DNA of 64,000 nucleotides from JAWKOK01 sp963765875 (lineage in GTDB: Bacteria > Chloroflexota > Anaerolineae > Caldilineales > Caldilineaceae): NCBI GenBank assembly GCA_963765875.1, contig CAVXYK010000014.1, positions 1 to 64,000 on the forward strand. The letters are read 5' to 3'. Position 1 is the stretch's first letter. Every line of letters starts with the position of its first letter. Below are positions 53,009 to 62,358 of this stretch, piece by piece. The notes beneath the pieces are model-generated. The model saw only the letters and a program-made list of their open reading frames with translations. It ran no database searches and had not been told where the DNA came from. A program made the translations under genes and the position numbers.

Positions 53009-53830
53009 CTAGTTGCCGAGGTCCGAGTTCGTCTCAAGCACATGCACATCGCGCTGCGGAAACGGAATCGTGATCCCCGCTTCGTCAAAGCTACGCTTGA
53101 TCTGCTCAGTCAAGGACCACCGCATGGACCAGTAGTCTTCACTGCTGACGAAGGGCCGTATGCCGAGATTGACGCTGCTGTCACCCAGCCCGAGGACAAT
53201 CACACGCGCGGGCGGATCTTTGAGCACACGCGGATCTGCCGCTAGGAAGTCGTAAGCGACTTGCTTCGCCTTATCTAGATCGTCCTCGTAACTGATCCCA
53301 ACCTCAACGTCTACGCGCAGGGACGCCGTTTTTGAGTAGTTGATCACGCCGTCGTTTTGAATTCTACTATTGGGTAGGCTTACAACCTTGCCGTCCCGCT
53401 GGTACAGCACTGTATTGAAGACCTGAAGTTCATTCACTTGGCCAACCACGCTGCCGGTTTCAATCATGTCGCCGACCTTGAACGGCTCGAAGAGCATGAA
53501 AATCACCGTTGCAGCAAAGTTGCTAATCGATGCCTGGAGCGCGATACCGAGTACGACAACCACGATGCCGACAGCTGTAATTAGTGTACCTATCGGGACA
53601 CCTAAAACGGCGAGTGCCAGGATGATGACACTACCCTCGACCACAACGTTCGTGACCTTGACCGCCAGTTCCTTGAGTGTGTTGCTGAGGGTTGTCTTCG
53701 CAATAGCTTGCCCAACCCAGCGCCGGCTCAGGCGGCCCAGTAAGCGACCGACAATAACAACAAGAATTGCGCCGCCGGCCCGGAGTAGAAAATCAACGAT
53801 CAGCGATTGGTCATTATCAATTAAAGCCAT
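53009..53830 (-). CDS. MscS-family small-conductance mechanosensitive channel
   Basis: A 273-residue inner-membrane channel that vents solutes under osmotic downshock. It has three transmembrane helices: about residues 10-30, 60-80 and the pore helix near 85-120 (GIVVVVLGIALQASISNFAA, glycine/alanine-packed). The beta domain starts EPFKVGDMIETGSVVGQVNE, followed by VVSLPNSRIQNDGVINYSKT, both diagnostic of MscS. The C-terminal alpha/beta domain is complete. Convergent with the pyrophosphatase gene. Confidence 0.92.
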   Translation of the reverse strand: MALIDNDQSLIVDFLLRAGGAILVVIVGRLLGRLSRRWVGQAIAKTTLSNTLKELAVKVTNVVVEGSVIILALAVLGVPIGTLITAVGIVVVVLGIALQASISNFAATVIFMLFEPFKVGDMIETGSVVGQVNELQVFNTVLYQRDGKVVSLPNSRIQNDGVINYSKTASLRVDVEVGISYEDDLDKAKQVAYDFLAADPRVLKDPPARVIVLGLGDSSVNLGIRPFVSSEDYWSMRWSLTEQIKRSFDEAGITIPFPQRDVHVLETNSDLGN

Positions 53831-54029
53831 GGATGCGTGCCTCTACAAGGTGAGATTTGATCTTCATCATACCATCCAAGGTCTTATCGACTCAAGCCCT
53901 CGGTAATGGAAATCTGCCCAGCGCGAATCGTCATCAGAATTTGGGCTTTACAGGATTTGGACCAGACAATGGTATTCTCTGAACAGGCTGATCGTTGTCG
54001 TAATAACAAAATCTACAACCGGATTCCTA

Positions 54030-55193
54030 ATGCGTACTGATCTGTTTGACTACAATCTACCACCTAGCTTCATCGCCCAGCAGCCCGCTGACCCACGCGA
54101 CGCCAGCCGCTTGATGGTACTGCATCGCGCCAGCGGGGAGATCGAGCATCGACGCTTTTGCGACATCGGCGACTATCTGAATGCCGGCGACGTCCTCGTC
54201 GGCAATGACAGCCGTGTAATTCCGGCCCGCTTGCACGGGCACAAATCGACCGGTGGCGCCGTCGAGGTCTTCCTGTTGCGACCATTGGACGACGATGGCA
54301 TTCAATGGGAATGTCTGACTCGAGGTCGCAACATCCGTGCGGACGTGATCGTCTATTTGTCACGTACTGATGCTGCAGCTGATACCGTAGCTGATATCGA
54401 CGCCGAGGCCACGGACGAGCCAATAACCGGCACGATCCTGGCCGTCAACACCTCTGGAACGCGCACCGTTGAGTTTTCAAAACCACTCTACCCGCACCTG
54501 GACGATCTCGGCGAGATTCCTCTGCCACCCTACATCACGGAATATTCCGGCGATCGTGAGCGTTACCAGACGATCTACAGTCGTCCTGACGGCAGCGCCG
54601 CTGCCCCAACCGCCGGTCTCCACTTCACACCCGATCTTTTGGTGGCGCTACGGCGACGCGACGTCTTTTTCGAGACAGTGACGCTCCATGTCGGCCTGGA
54701 CACGTTCAGGCCGGTGGAAGCGGAGAATGTTGAGGAACACGTCATCCACAGTGAGTGGGCTGAGGTGACATCGGCCACGACGCGGCGAATCAATGATGTG
54801 ACCTTGCAGGGCGGACGCGTCGTCGGCGTGGGCACGACCACCGTGCGCACACTGGAGTGGGCCGCAACCGGGGCCCAGGGTCTTAATCCGTATGACACAA
54901 CGGCCTGTCCGTGGAAACGCACAGCGGCCTTCGCCGGAGACGTCGATCTGTTCATCCGTCCCGGCTATCGCTTCCGGGCCGTGGATTCAATGATCACCAA
55001 CTTCCATCTGCCCAGATCGAGCCTGCTCATGATGGTCAGTGCGTTCGTCGGCCAGCCCCATACCGTTGATTTGTCCGACGGGGCAATCGCCGATCTGGAC
55101 GCAGGACGCCGCATCTTGCTCAATGCCTATGAAATTGCCAAGCAGGCGGGCTACCGCTTCTATAGCTTCGGCGATGCGATGCTGATAGTGTAG
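54030..55193 (+). CDS. queA: S-adenosylmethionine:tRNA ribosyltransferase-isomerase QueA
   Basis: A 387-residue cytosolic enzyme that makes epoxyqueuosine in tRNA anticodons by transferring the ribose of SAM. The start RTDLFDYNLPPSFIAQQPAD and PTAGLHFTPDLL, VTLHVGLDTFRPV and MITNFHLPRSSLLMMVSAFV are all signature stretches. Residues about 115-140 carry a short acidic insert (TDAAADTVADIDAEATDEPI) not usual in the family. It is followed 23 bp later by comB. No other queuosine genes lie in the window. Confidence 0.95.
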   Translation: MRTDLFDYNLPPSFIAQQPADPRDASRLMVLHRASGEIEHRRFCDIGDYLNAGDVLVGNDSRVIPARLHGHKSTGGAVEVFLLRPLDDDGIQWECLTRGRNIRADVIVYLSRTDAAADTVADIDAEATDEPITGTILAVNTSGTRTVEFSKPLYPHLDDLGEIPLPPYITEYSGDRERYQTIYSRPDGSAAAPTAGLHFTPDLLVALRRRDVFFETVTLHVGLDTFRPVEAENVEEHVIHSEWAEVTSATTRRINDVTLQGGRVVGVGTTTVRTLEWAATGAQGLNPYDTTACPWKRTAAFAGDVDLFIRPGYRFRAVDSMITNFHLPRSSLLMMVSAFVGQPHTVDLSDGAIADLDAGRRILLNAYEIAKQAGYRFYSFGDAMLIV

Positions 55194-55216
55194 ATTCCTT
55201 CAGAAACGAGGTTCCC

Positions 55217-55909
55217 ATGGAAATCCGACTGCTCAGTCTGCTCGACGGCGCACGTCATGCCGAAGGCGCCGTCGTTATCATTGATGTCTATCGAGCGTTC
55301 ACAACCGCTTCAGTCGCACTGTCGCGCGGCGCAAAGCAGATCCTGCTGGTCGACAATCCACGCAGTGCCATGGATCTACGCCAACAGGGTCTGGGTGAAT
55401 TGGTTATGGGTGAAGAGGGCGGGGTCAAGGTCGCTGACTTCGATTTCGGCAACTCGCCCTATGAGCTTTCTCTGGCCGACGTAGCCGGAAAGACCTTGAT
55501 TCAATCGACCAGCGCCGGCACCAAAGGCGTGGTCGCAGCACGGGGAGCGTCTACCATCTACGCTGCGGCGCTTACCAATGCCGCAGCCACGGCCAGGGCA
55601 ATCCAACGTGCAGCGCCTTCATTGGTCTCGATTGTCGCCATGGGCAACAGTGGACGCGAGCGCACCGATGAAGATGAGCAGTGCGCGCTCTATTTGCGCA
55701 GCCTGCTGGAAAACGATCATCTGGACGCTGAAACGGTGCGTGCGACGGTCTTTGCCTCCGAGAGTTCAGCCCGCTTCGCTGACCCGCAACAGCCTCACTT
55801 CCATCCCCAGGACCGCGACATCGCCCTCCAGATCGACAGCATTCCGCTGTCGATACCGGTGCGGCGCGTCGGCGGGATGTTGGTGGCGAGGGGGGAGTCG
55901 GAGCGGTAG
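55217..55909 (+). CDS. comB: ComB-family 2-phosphosulfolactate phosphatase
   Basis: A 230-residue Mg2+-dependent phosphatase of the ComB fold. RAFTTASVALSRGAKQILLV, GEEGGVKVADFDFGNSP and IQSTSAGTKGVVAA fit the family, which in coenzyme M makers removes phosphate from 2-phosphosulfolactate. Bacterial homologues without a coenzyme M pathway are common and their substrate is unknown, so the gene name reflects family, not proven role. It probably shares a transcript with queA. Confidence 0.82.
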   Translation: MEIRLLSLLDGARHAEGAVVIIDVYRAFTTASVALSRGAKQILLVDNPRSAMDLRQQGLGELVMGEEGGVKVADFDFGNSPYELSLADVAGKTLIQSTSAGTKGVVAARGASTIYAAALTNAAATARAIQRAAPSLVSIVAMGNSGRERTDEDEQCALYLRSLLENDHLDAETVRATVFASESSARFADPQQPHFHPQDRDIALQIDSIPLSIPVRRVGGMLVARGESER

Positions 55910-55920
55910 AATCTGTTGCG

Positions 55921-55969
55921 TGCTGCGTGCTGCGTGCTGCGTGCTGCGTGCTGCGTGCTGCGTGCTGCG
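55921..55969. repeat. Seven tandem copies of a 7-bp unit
   Basis: TGCTGCG repeated seven times without error, directly after the comB gene. Simple-sequence repeats of this kind change length by slippage. It is non-coding here; GTTAACC and CAATTG words repeat in the following 130 bases. Confidence 0.85.
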
Positions 55970-56139
55970 TGAAAGATCGTCATGACTCAATGTCCGGGTG
56001 TCAACCGTTAACCGTTAACCGTTCACAATTATCAATTCAGCATTAACCGTTCGCTCTAGTCAGCCATTGACAATTGAAAGTCGACAATTGACTATCGACA
56101 ATTTTCCCCCCTCACGCAGCAAGCAGCACTCAGCACTCT

Positions 56140-57672
56140 CTACCCCCCCTGCGGCACCAAAATATCGAACCAGAACTTTGACTCACGCGTGCGTGTCAGG
56201 TCAACATGAATGTGCTTGGTCTCCAGATACTCCTTGAGACCCCATTCGCCCAGCTCACGGCCGATGCCGCTCTGCTTGTAGCCGCCGAAGGGCGCTTCAG
56301 CATTGATGAGATGGTAGTCATTGATCCAGATGGTGCCGGCTCGGATGCGATTGGCCACGCTGATCGCGCGCTCGGTGTCGCCGCTCCAGACGCCTGCCGC
56401 CAATCCGTAGACCGTGTCGTTGGCCTGACGGATGGCATCCTCAAGGCTGTCGTACTTGATGACGCAGAGCACCGGCCCGAAGATCTCCTCCTGCGCGATG
56501 CGCATGCTGTTGTCGACATCAGTGAAGATGGTCGGCGTGAGGAAAAAGCCATCGGCAAGCTCGGGATCGTCGGGTCGTTCGCCAAGAAGAACCGGTGTTG
56601 CACCTTCTTCAATGCCAAGCTTGATATAAGCTTCCACCGAATCACGCTGACCGGCGCTAATGATTGGGCCCAGATCGGTCTCGCCGTCGCTCTGCAAACC
56701 AATTTTGAGCCGACTGGCGCGGGCCACCAGTTTCTCCATGAACTCATCATAGATGCTCGACGGAACAAAGAGACGCGTGCCGCTCTCACATGCTTGACCG
56801 TTGTGCATGAACGTCGCCCAGAGGCTGCCGTCCACCGCCACATCCAGATCAGCGTCGTCCAGGATGATGTTGGGACTCTTGCCGCCCAATTCCAGCGTTA
56901 CCTTCTTGATGGTGGAGGCTGCCTGCTGCATGACCTCGCGGCCAACCTCGGTGCTGCCCGTAAACGCGATCTTATCGACCATTGGGTTGACGCACAGCTC
57001 AGGCCCTACGACCTGGCCTGGGCCGGTCACAAGGTTGAGTACGCCCGGCGGCAGCAAGCCCGTGTCATGGATGATCTCTACCAAGGCCAGCGCGCTGAGC
57101 GGCGTATACGTCGCCGGTTTGAGGACGACCGTATTTCCGGCAGCAAGCGCTGGAGCCAGCTTCCAGATGGCCATGAGAAACGGAAAATTCCAGGGGATAA
57201 TCTGGCCGCAAACGCCGATCGGTTCACGCTTGACGTAGTTGTAGGACATGGCCGGGAACGTGATCTGAGGCACCGGTTCCAATGGTTCAAAGTCGGCCAG
57301 CTTGGCAAAGTGACGGAAATGAATCAGCCCAACCGGGATGTCCATGAGATAGGCCTTGCGCCAGGTGCAGCCGCCGTTGTTCATCTCGGCCTCAGCAATC
57401 TCGTGCTGTCGCTCCTCAACCGCATCGACCACAGCGTGGAGCAGACGTGAGCGTTCACCGGGCGACATAGACGTCCAATAGCCGTCATCGAAAGCTTCAC
57501 GCGCAGCCTGAATCGCCAGACGCGTGTCTTCGATATCGGCCTGTGCGATCAGGGCAAGCTCTTTGCCGTTGGATGGATCAATGGCCGAGCGATAGCGTTC
57601 CGCAAGCGGAGCACGCCATTGGCCGTTGATGTAAAGATCGTGTCGGGGCAGATCACCGTTGAATGTTGACAT
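56140..57672 (-). CDS. NAD(P)-dependent aldehyde dehydrogenase (betaine-aldehyde type)
   Basis: A 510-residue cytosolic enzyme that oxidises an aldehyde to its acid. Start at ATG 57672 after AGAGGGA. Visible landmarks: the cofactor segment IPWNFPFLMAIWKLAPALAA, FTGSTEVGREVMQQAAS, the general base in VTLELGGKSPN, the nucleophile Cys in NGQACESGTRLFVPS, and EEIFGPVLCVI. Substrate likely betaine aldehyde or a similar amino-aldehyde by overall similarity, but not certain. Stand-alone gene. Confidence 0.92.
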   Translation of the reverse strand: MSTFNGDLPRHDLYINGQWRAPLAERYRSAIDPSNGKELALIAQADIEDTRLAIQAAREAFDDGYWTSMSPGERSRLLHAVVDAVEERQHEIAEAEMNNGGCTWRKAYLMDIPVGLIHFRHFAKLADFEPLEPVPQITFPAMSYNYVKREPIGVCGQIIPWNFPFLMAIWKLAPALAAGNTVVLKPATYTPLSALALVEIIHDTGLLPPGVLNLVTGPGQVVGPELCVNPMVDKIAFTGSTEVGREVMQQAASTIKKVTLELGGKSPNIILDDADLDVAVDGSLWATFMHNGQACESGTRLFVPSSIYDEFMEKLVARASRLKIGLQSDGETDLGPIISAGQRDSVEAYIKLGIEEGATPVLLGERPDDPELADGFFLTPTIFTDVDNSMRIAQEEIFGPVLCVIKYDSLEDAIRQANDTVYGLAAGVWSGDTERAISVANRIRAGTIWINDYHLINAEAPFGGYKQSGIGRELGEWGLKEYLETKHIHVDLTRTRESKFWFDILVPQGG

Positions 57673-57689
57673 GATTCCCTCTTGGTCGG

Positions 57690-57975
57690 AAAGAAGATCG
57701 GTGAGACGCAAGATTTCGCGTCTCTACGGCGGTAACGCCATGGCCATTTGCGGCTTATGGAGCTTAGCAGTCTGTTGGAGAAAGAAAGGATAAAACGCGG
57801 ATTGTGCGGATGTAGCAGGAAAAAGCCGGATTTCTGCTTTATCCGCGCATATCAGCCAAATCCGCGTCATCCGCGTTCTATTGACTATCACTCCGGCAGG
57901 CTTCTAGACAGGATCGTACAGGGAGACTGTTCTTGGTCGATTGTGGATTGATTCAGGGGCGGACGCCAACGGCAG
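57690..57975. repeat. Intergenic region with CGCGGAT repeat words
   Basis: No gene. 57790-57885 holds CGCGGATTGTGCGGATGTAG and several ATCCGCG words in both orientations, matching the stretch at 44188-44275. The rest shows no structure that I can name. Confidence 0.5.
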
Positions 57976-57989
57976 TGCGGCGACTCCAT

Positions 57990-58976
57990 TCAGTGGACAG
58001 CCGGGACGGGTGCACCGGTGGGCGTTGTGTCATATTCTCGCTCTTGATGAGCCCAATTGCGCACATTGTTGACGTCGCCAATGTCGTGTTCATCGAGCCA
58101 GACTTGCATCTCAGCCAGGATTTCGCTGATCGCATCGGGACCGCGGAAGTAGATGGCGCTTCCCACACCCACCGCCGTTGCGCCAGCCATGAGCATCTCA
58201 ATAGCGTCAGTTCCTGTTGTGACGCCGCCGGTGCCGATGATGGGCACGTCGGGACAGGCTTTGCGCACGTCATAGACGCACTTGAGTGCGATGGGTTTGA
58301 TGGCGGGGCCGCTGAGGCCGCCGCTGCGATTGGCGAGGATAGGCTGACCACTCTCGATGTCGAGGATCAGGCCCGGCATGGTGTTGACGGCACAGAGCGC
58401 ATCGGCTCCGGCATCGACGACGGCACGCGCAATGCGCGCTATGCTGGGCACGTTGGGCGCCAACTTCACGATGATGGGGATGCCGGTGCCGTTCAACGCC
58501 GACTTCACGTGAGCGGTGACGTCGGACGCGTCTTTCGGGTTGGCGGCAAATGGCTCGCCAAACTCGCTGCCCACATTGGGACACGAGATGTTGACCTCGA
58601 TCATGTCCGGCTCGGCCCGGGCAACTGTGGCCGCGACCGTACCGAACTCGGCCGGCGTCCCCGCGAAGATGCTGGCAATCAAGGGGACGCCCAACGGTTG
58701 AAGCACCTGTTTCGTGCCGGCCAACAGCTCAACCTCAGCCTCAGCGCCGGGATTGGCCAGCCCGATTGCGTTGATCAATCCGTGTTCCCAGGCCATGCAA
58801 GACGGATTGACATGGCCCGCCCGCGGCGCCGGGCCGCAGCTCTTGGCCGTTACTGCGCCACAACCGGCCCGGGCCGCCCGCTCCATCAGGCTAGCGGTCG
58901 TCCCCCAGATACCACTGGCCAGAACCAGCGGCGTGGGCATAGATTGGTTGAGGAATGAGATCTTGGTTGAGGTCAT
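57990..58976 (-). CDS. pyrD: Dihydroorotate dehydrogenase, class 1
   Basis: A 328-residue FMN enzyme of pyrimidine synthesis that oxidises dihydroorotate to orotate. ATG 58976 is preferred over the ATG 24 codons upstream, whose extra residues come from repeat DNA. The catalytic base Cys is in EVNISCPNVG, the FMN-binding lysine in TAKSCGP, and GTGGVTTGTDAIEMLMAGA is the C-terminal phosphate loop. Class 1B partner pyrK is not present here. It is downstream of pyrFE, separated by a G/C-rich repeat. Confidence 0.92.
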   Translation of the reverse strand: MTSTKISFLNQSMPTPLVLASGIWGTTASLMERAARAGCGAVTAKSCGPAPRAGHVNPSCMAWEHGLINAIGLANPGAEAEVELLAGTKQVLQPLGVPLIASIFAGTPAEFGTVAATVARAEPDMIEVNISCPNVGSEFGEPFAANPKDASDVTAHVKSALNGTGIPIIVKLAPNVPSIARIARAVVDAGADALCAVNTMPGLILDIESGQPILANRSGGLSGPAIKPIALKCVYDVRKACPDVPIIGTGGVTTGTDAIEMLMAGATAVGVGSAIYFRGPDAISEILAEMQVWLDEHDIGDVNNVRNWAHQEREYDTTPTGAPVPAVH

Positions 58977-58984
58977 GATTGCTG

Positions 58985-59090
58985 TTGGGGATCGGGAATC
59001 GGGGAATGGGGAATGGGGGAATGGGGGATTGCGAAACCGCTCCCCCATTCACCGATCCCTGATCCCCAATCCCTAGTCCCCACTCCCAAT
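58985..59090. repeat. G-rich and C-rich intercistronic repeat between pyrFE and pyrD
   Basis: On the plus strand 58988-59026 is a run of GGGAATGGGG words with at least four G4 tracts. It is followed by the C-rich complement CCCCCATTC...CCCCAATCC up to about 59088. The halves can pair as a long imperfect hairpin, and the G-rich strand could fold as a quadruplex. Confidence 0.6.
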
Positions 59091-60563
59091 AAACGCCAAT
59101 ACCTCGGCGCGTTTTTCTTCACTCAATCTCCCGTGCGCCACCAGCACATCGAGAATCTGGTCCAGTTTGAAGACGCTGTGCGCGCGGATGCCGGCTGCCG
59201 CCAGATTTTCGACGCCGCCCTGCTCTCGATCAATGAGAACGATGGCGTCTTCAATGACCATCCCGGCTTCGCGCATGGCCTCGGCGCTCTTGACGATGCT
59301 ACCCCCGCTGGTGATCAGGTCCTCAATCACAACGATGCGATCAGCCGGATGCCACGTTCCTTCGATCTGCTTGCCCATGCCATAGGCCTTGACCTCTTTG
59401 CGCGGGTAGACCAGCGGCACGTCGGCCTCCAAGGAGACGGCAGTGCCGATGGGCAATGCTGCATAGGGAACGCCGGCAATGCGATCATGTTCGATACCGG
59501 TCAAGATCGTGGCATAGGCTTTGGCCGCCATCGCCAACACAGCCGGTCGACTGACCAGCAGACGCAGGTCAATGTAGAAGGGCGACTGCTTACCGCTTGC
59601 CAGCGTGAAGTCGCCGAACTGGACAGCGCCGAGATCGGAGAGGGCCAAGATCAGTGATTCAAGATCGGAGATTATGGGACTTGGAAATTGGGGGACTGAT
59701 ACTTGAGCCGAATCTGCTAATTTATCAATCTCTGCTCGAATATCATCCCGAATCTTGCTCGCGGCCTCGCCATGGTTCTCCGCCAGTCCGACGCCGCGGC
59801 TCACATTGATCAGCAGCCCCTTGCCGTCTGAACGCAGGCCCGCAGCCAGTGTGGCGGCCAGGTCGCCACCCTGTGCACCGATGCCCGGCACCAGGAACCA
59901 GGCATCCGGCGCAGCGGCTCTGACGTCGACCAGTGCCTCAGGATAAGTAGCGCCGATGACCAGCCCCACATTGGGCGACCAGGCGGGCGCTTCTTGGGCA
60001 ACACGGATATAGAGCGGCTGGTTCGGTTCACGGTCCAGCGTGCGCCAATCGGTAATTTCCAAGGACTGGAAATCCCCGGCACTGGGATTGGAGGTGTGAC
60101 AGAGGACAAAGAGTCCTTTGTCCTCATAGGCGGCGAAAGGGTCAATGCTGTCGCGGCCCAGGTAGGGGCTGAGCGTCACGGCATCGACGCCAAGATCATC
60201 GAAGCAGGCGCGTGCATAGGCCGCGGCCGTTGAGCCGATATCGCCGCGCTTGGCATCCAAAATGACCGGGATATGTTCTGGAATCAGCGCCAATGTGCGG
60301 CGAAGCAACGCCATGCCTGGCTCACCCAGCGCCTCGTAGAAGGCAATATTGGGCTTGTAGACACAGGTCAGGTCGGCTGTCTCCTCGATGATCGCCTGGT
60401 TCCAGGCCAGAATCGCGTCGATGACGCCTTCGACAGTCTCGTCTTTGTCGGCATCACCACTAAGATAACGCGCGGGAATCCGTGCCGGATCCGGATCGAG
60501 GCCAATACAGAGCAGGCTCTGATTGCGTTCAACCGCAGCGTCCAGCTTCTCAAAGAAGTTCAT
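59073..60563 (-). CDS. pyrF-pyrE: Fused orotidine-5'-phosphate decarboxylase and orotate phosphoribosyltransferase
   Basis: A 496-residue bifunctional enzyme for the last two steps to UMP. The N-terminal half (1-285) is type-2 PyrF, with LLCIGLDPDPARIP and the catalytic DAKRGDIGSTA. The C-terminal half (about 300-496) is PyrE, with FTLASGKQSPFYIDLR and the PRPP loop VVIEDLITSGGS. The order PyrF-PyrE in one chain is a known fusion in Chloroflexota and supports the taxonomic reading. Upstream lies the SRP RNA on the same strand, downstream pyrD. Confidence 0.93.
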   Translation of the reverse strand: MNFFEKLDAAVERNQSLLCIGLDPDPARIPARYLSGDADKDETVEGVIDAILAWNQAIIEETADLTCVYKPNIAFYEALGEPGMALLRRTLALIPEHIPVILDAKRGDIGSTAAAYARACFDDLGVDAVTLSPYLGRDSIDPFAAYEDKGLFVLCHTSNPSAGDFQSLEITDWRTLDREPNQPLYIRVAQEAPAWSPNVGLVIGATYPEALVDVRAAAPDAWFLVPGIGAQGGDLAATLAAGLRSDGKGLLINVSRGVGLAENHGEAASKIRDDIRAEIDKLADSAQVSVPQFPSPIISDLESLILALSDLGAVQFGDFTLASGKQSPFYIDLRLLVSRPAVLAMAAKAYATILTGIEHDRIAGVPYAALPIGTAVSLEADVPLVYPRKEVKAYGMGKQIEGTWHPADRIVVIEDLITSGGSIVKSAEAMREAGMVIEDAIVLIDREQGGVENLAAAGIRAHSVFKLDQILDVLVAHGRLSEEKRAEVLAFIGSGD

Positions 60564-60616
60564 ACGTTTCTCTCCTTGAGTTTATTCGAGGCTGATTCGG
60601 GGCATAAAAAATTCGT

Positions 60617-60760
60617 GTGCTTTCACCGCTCCGCCAGCGACACCAGGCTCTCCCGTGTCACCCAGAACGGGCTGCTTACCGCTGCTGCCTTCCGGCCCTG
60701 ACGGGGTTCACAGTGCTCTGCCGCACAGGACCCAGCACCTGACGGAGCGGTGAAAACACA
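60617..60760 (-). ncRNA. ffs: Small signal recognition particle RNA
   Basis: The minus strand contains the conserved SRP domain IV core GTCAGGGCCGGAAGGCAGCA (around 60703-60684), flanked by long self-complementary arms. The terminal stem is TCACCGCTCCGTCAG with CTGGCGGAGCGGTGA. This fits a bacterial 4.5S-type RNA, which binds Ffh to target nascent membrane proteins. A T6 run follows on the minus strand near 60610, a likely terminator. Exact ends are estimated. Confidence 0.88.
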
Positions 60761-60776
60761 CGAATCTTCGAAACTT

Positions 60777-60868
<92 letters not shown>

Positions 60869-60946
60869 AGAACGTTACTGATTATATGCCGAATGGGTCG
60901 GCTGAGCAAGTTTGTAGGGGTCAAAATTCGATGCTCTTTTTCGGCC

Positions 60947-62134
60947 CTACGCCAACGCCTGCTGCAGATCGGCGATGAGATCAGATGTCTCTTCAATGCC
61001 GGTCGAATAGCGGATTAGGCCTTCAGGAATGCCCAGCGCGGCTCTCTGGGCTGCCGGCACTTCGACATGGCTCGTTGTTGCTGGCGGACCGACAATCGTC
61101 TCCACCGCGCCCAGGTTGGCAGCGGCATGGGCATAGCGCAGTTTGGGCAGAATGTGCCGCACTGCATCGTAGCCGCCGACGGGTACGAAACTCAACATGC
61201 CGCCGAACCCGCGCATCTGCCGGGCTGCGATGTCATGGTGTGGATGGCTCCGCAGGCCGGGATAGAGCACAGTTTCCACCGCTGGATGGTCATCGAGAAA
61301 GTGGGCGATGGTCATGGCGCTGACGTTCTGCTGGCGGACACGTAGGTGGAGCGTCTTCATGCCTCGCAGCAACAGATAGGCGGCCATCGGGTCAAGAGTG
61401 GCGCCGTTAATCTCGCGGTAGTGGTAGATACGCTTAACGAGGTCGCTGTCTCCACAGATGACGCCGCCCAGGGCATCGGCATGGCCACCCAAATACTTGG
61501 TCGCGCTGTGGACGACAAGATCGGCACCCAAAGAGAGTGGATTGGTGTTGATGGGCGTGGCAAAGGTGTTGTCGACAATGACCGTCGCGCCGACGCGATG
61601 TCCAGCCTCGGCCAGGCGTTGGATGTCCATGACCTTGAGCGTTGGATTGGTCGGGCTCTCCATATAGAGTACGGTGCAGCCCTTGGCGACCTCGGACTCG
61701 ATGGCATTGAAGTCGGTTGTGTCGCAGAGCACCACTTCGATGTTGAGTCGGGGCAGGAATTCGACGAAAATCTGATTGCTGCCGCCGTAGGTATCCTTGA
61801 CCGAGACCACACGTTCGCCCAGCTTCAGCAGAGTGTAGAGCGTGTTACTGATGGCCGCCATCCCCGTGGAGAAGCTAGTGGCCGCATCAGCGCCTTCAAG
61901 CAGCCGAACTTTCTCCTCAAATACCGCTACCGTCGGGTTGGTGTTGCGACTGTAGATGTGACCCGGCTCCTGGCCCAACGCCACAGCCTGCCATGTGTCT
62001 AGATCATCGTATCCAAACGAGACACTGTGCACAACCGGCACCTGTGTTGCCCGTTGCCAACCGTCGCCCTCTTCACCTGCCCAGACGGCAAGCGTTCCAG
62101 GGCCGGCTCGGCGTTCTACTTCCTCTTGCGACAT
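60947..62134 (-). CDS. PLP-dependent trans-sulfuration enzyme (cystathionine gamma-synthase/lyase family)
   Basis: A 395-residue cytosolic PLP enzyme; ATG 62134 with GAGAGGAC upstream is chosen. The fold-type I landmarks are YSRNTNPTVAVFEEKVRLLE, SFSTGMAAISNTLYTLLKLG, YMESPTNPTLKV, and VVHSATKYLGGHADALGG with the cofactor Lys. It handles homoserine-derived sulfur or methionine chemistry: cystathionine gamma-synthase, cystathionine lyase or methionine gamma-lyase cannot be separated by eye. Monocistronic. Confidence 0.9.
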   Translation of the reverse strand: MSQEEVERRAGPGTLAVWAGEEGDGWQRATQVPVVHSVSFGYDDLDTWQAVALGQEPGHIYSRNTNPTVAVFEEKVRLLEGADAATSFSTGMAAISNTLYTLLKLGERVVSVKDTYGGSNQIFVEFLPRLNIEVVLCDTTDFNAIESEVAKGCTVLYMESPTNPTLKVMDIQRLAEAGHRVGATVIVDNTFATPINTNPLSLGADLVVHSATKYLGGHADALGGVICGDSDLVKRIYHYREINGATLDPMAAYLLLRGMKTLHLRVRQQNVSAMTIAHFLDDHPAVETVLYPGLRSHPHHDIAARQMRGFGGMLSFVPVGGYDAVRHILPKLRYAHAAANLGAVETIVGPPATTSHVEVPAAQRAALGIPEGLIRYSTGIEETSDLIADLQQALA

Positions 62135-62250
62135 CGCTAGAGTCCTCTCATTTTTGTCTGCGTTGATTCTTTGCGGAGTGTAGCATAGCGGAGAGCTGGG
62201 TTCAAAAGTCTGAGGGATTCGGCCCATGTCGGCTAAAGACATATTTCAGG

Positions 62251-62280
62251 TTACAAGCATCAGCAATTTGACGGTATAAT
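62251..62280 (+). promoter_or_regulatory. Sigma70 promoter of the DUF308 gene
   Basis: TTACAA (62251-62256), an 18-base spacer and a perfect TATAAT (62275-62280), 79 bases before the GTG start. Confidence 0.6.
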
Positions 62281-62358
62281 CACTCCATCGTTGGTGGTGA
62301 TGATATTCTATTCGTCCAATCTTTCTCGTCGCACTCATCGCAACAGGGAGGACTCACC

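Noticed and set aside
55921..55969. The tandem repeat as a possible CRISPR array.
   Set aside because: The 7-bp units are contiguous with no spacers and no cas genes exist in the window.
56206..57450. Long plus-strand open frame opposite the aldehyde dehydrogenase gene.
   Set aside because: The minus strand carries a complete aldehyde dehydrogenase with Glu and Cys catalytic motifs; the antisense frame has no support.
62135..62358. A SAM or other riboswitch upstream of the trans-sulfuration gene.
   Set aside because: Only about 120 bases lie between the gene start and the opposite promoter, and none of the conserved SAM-riboswitch stems is visible.
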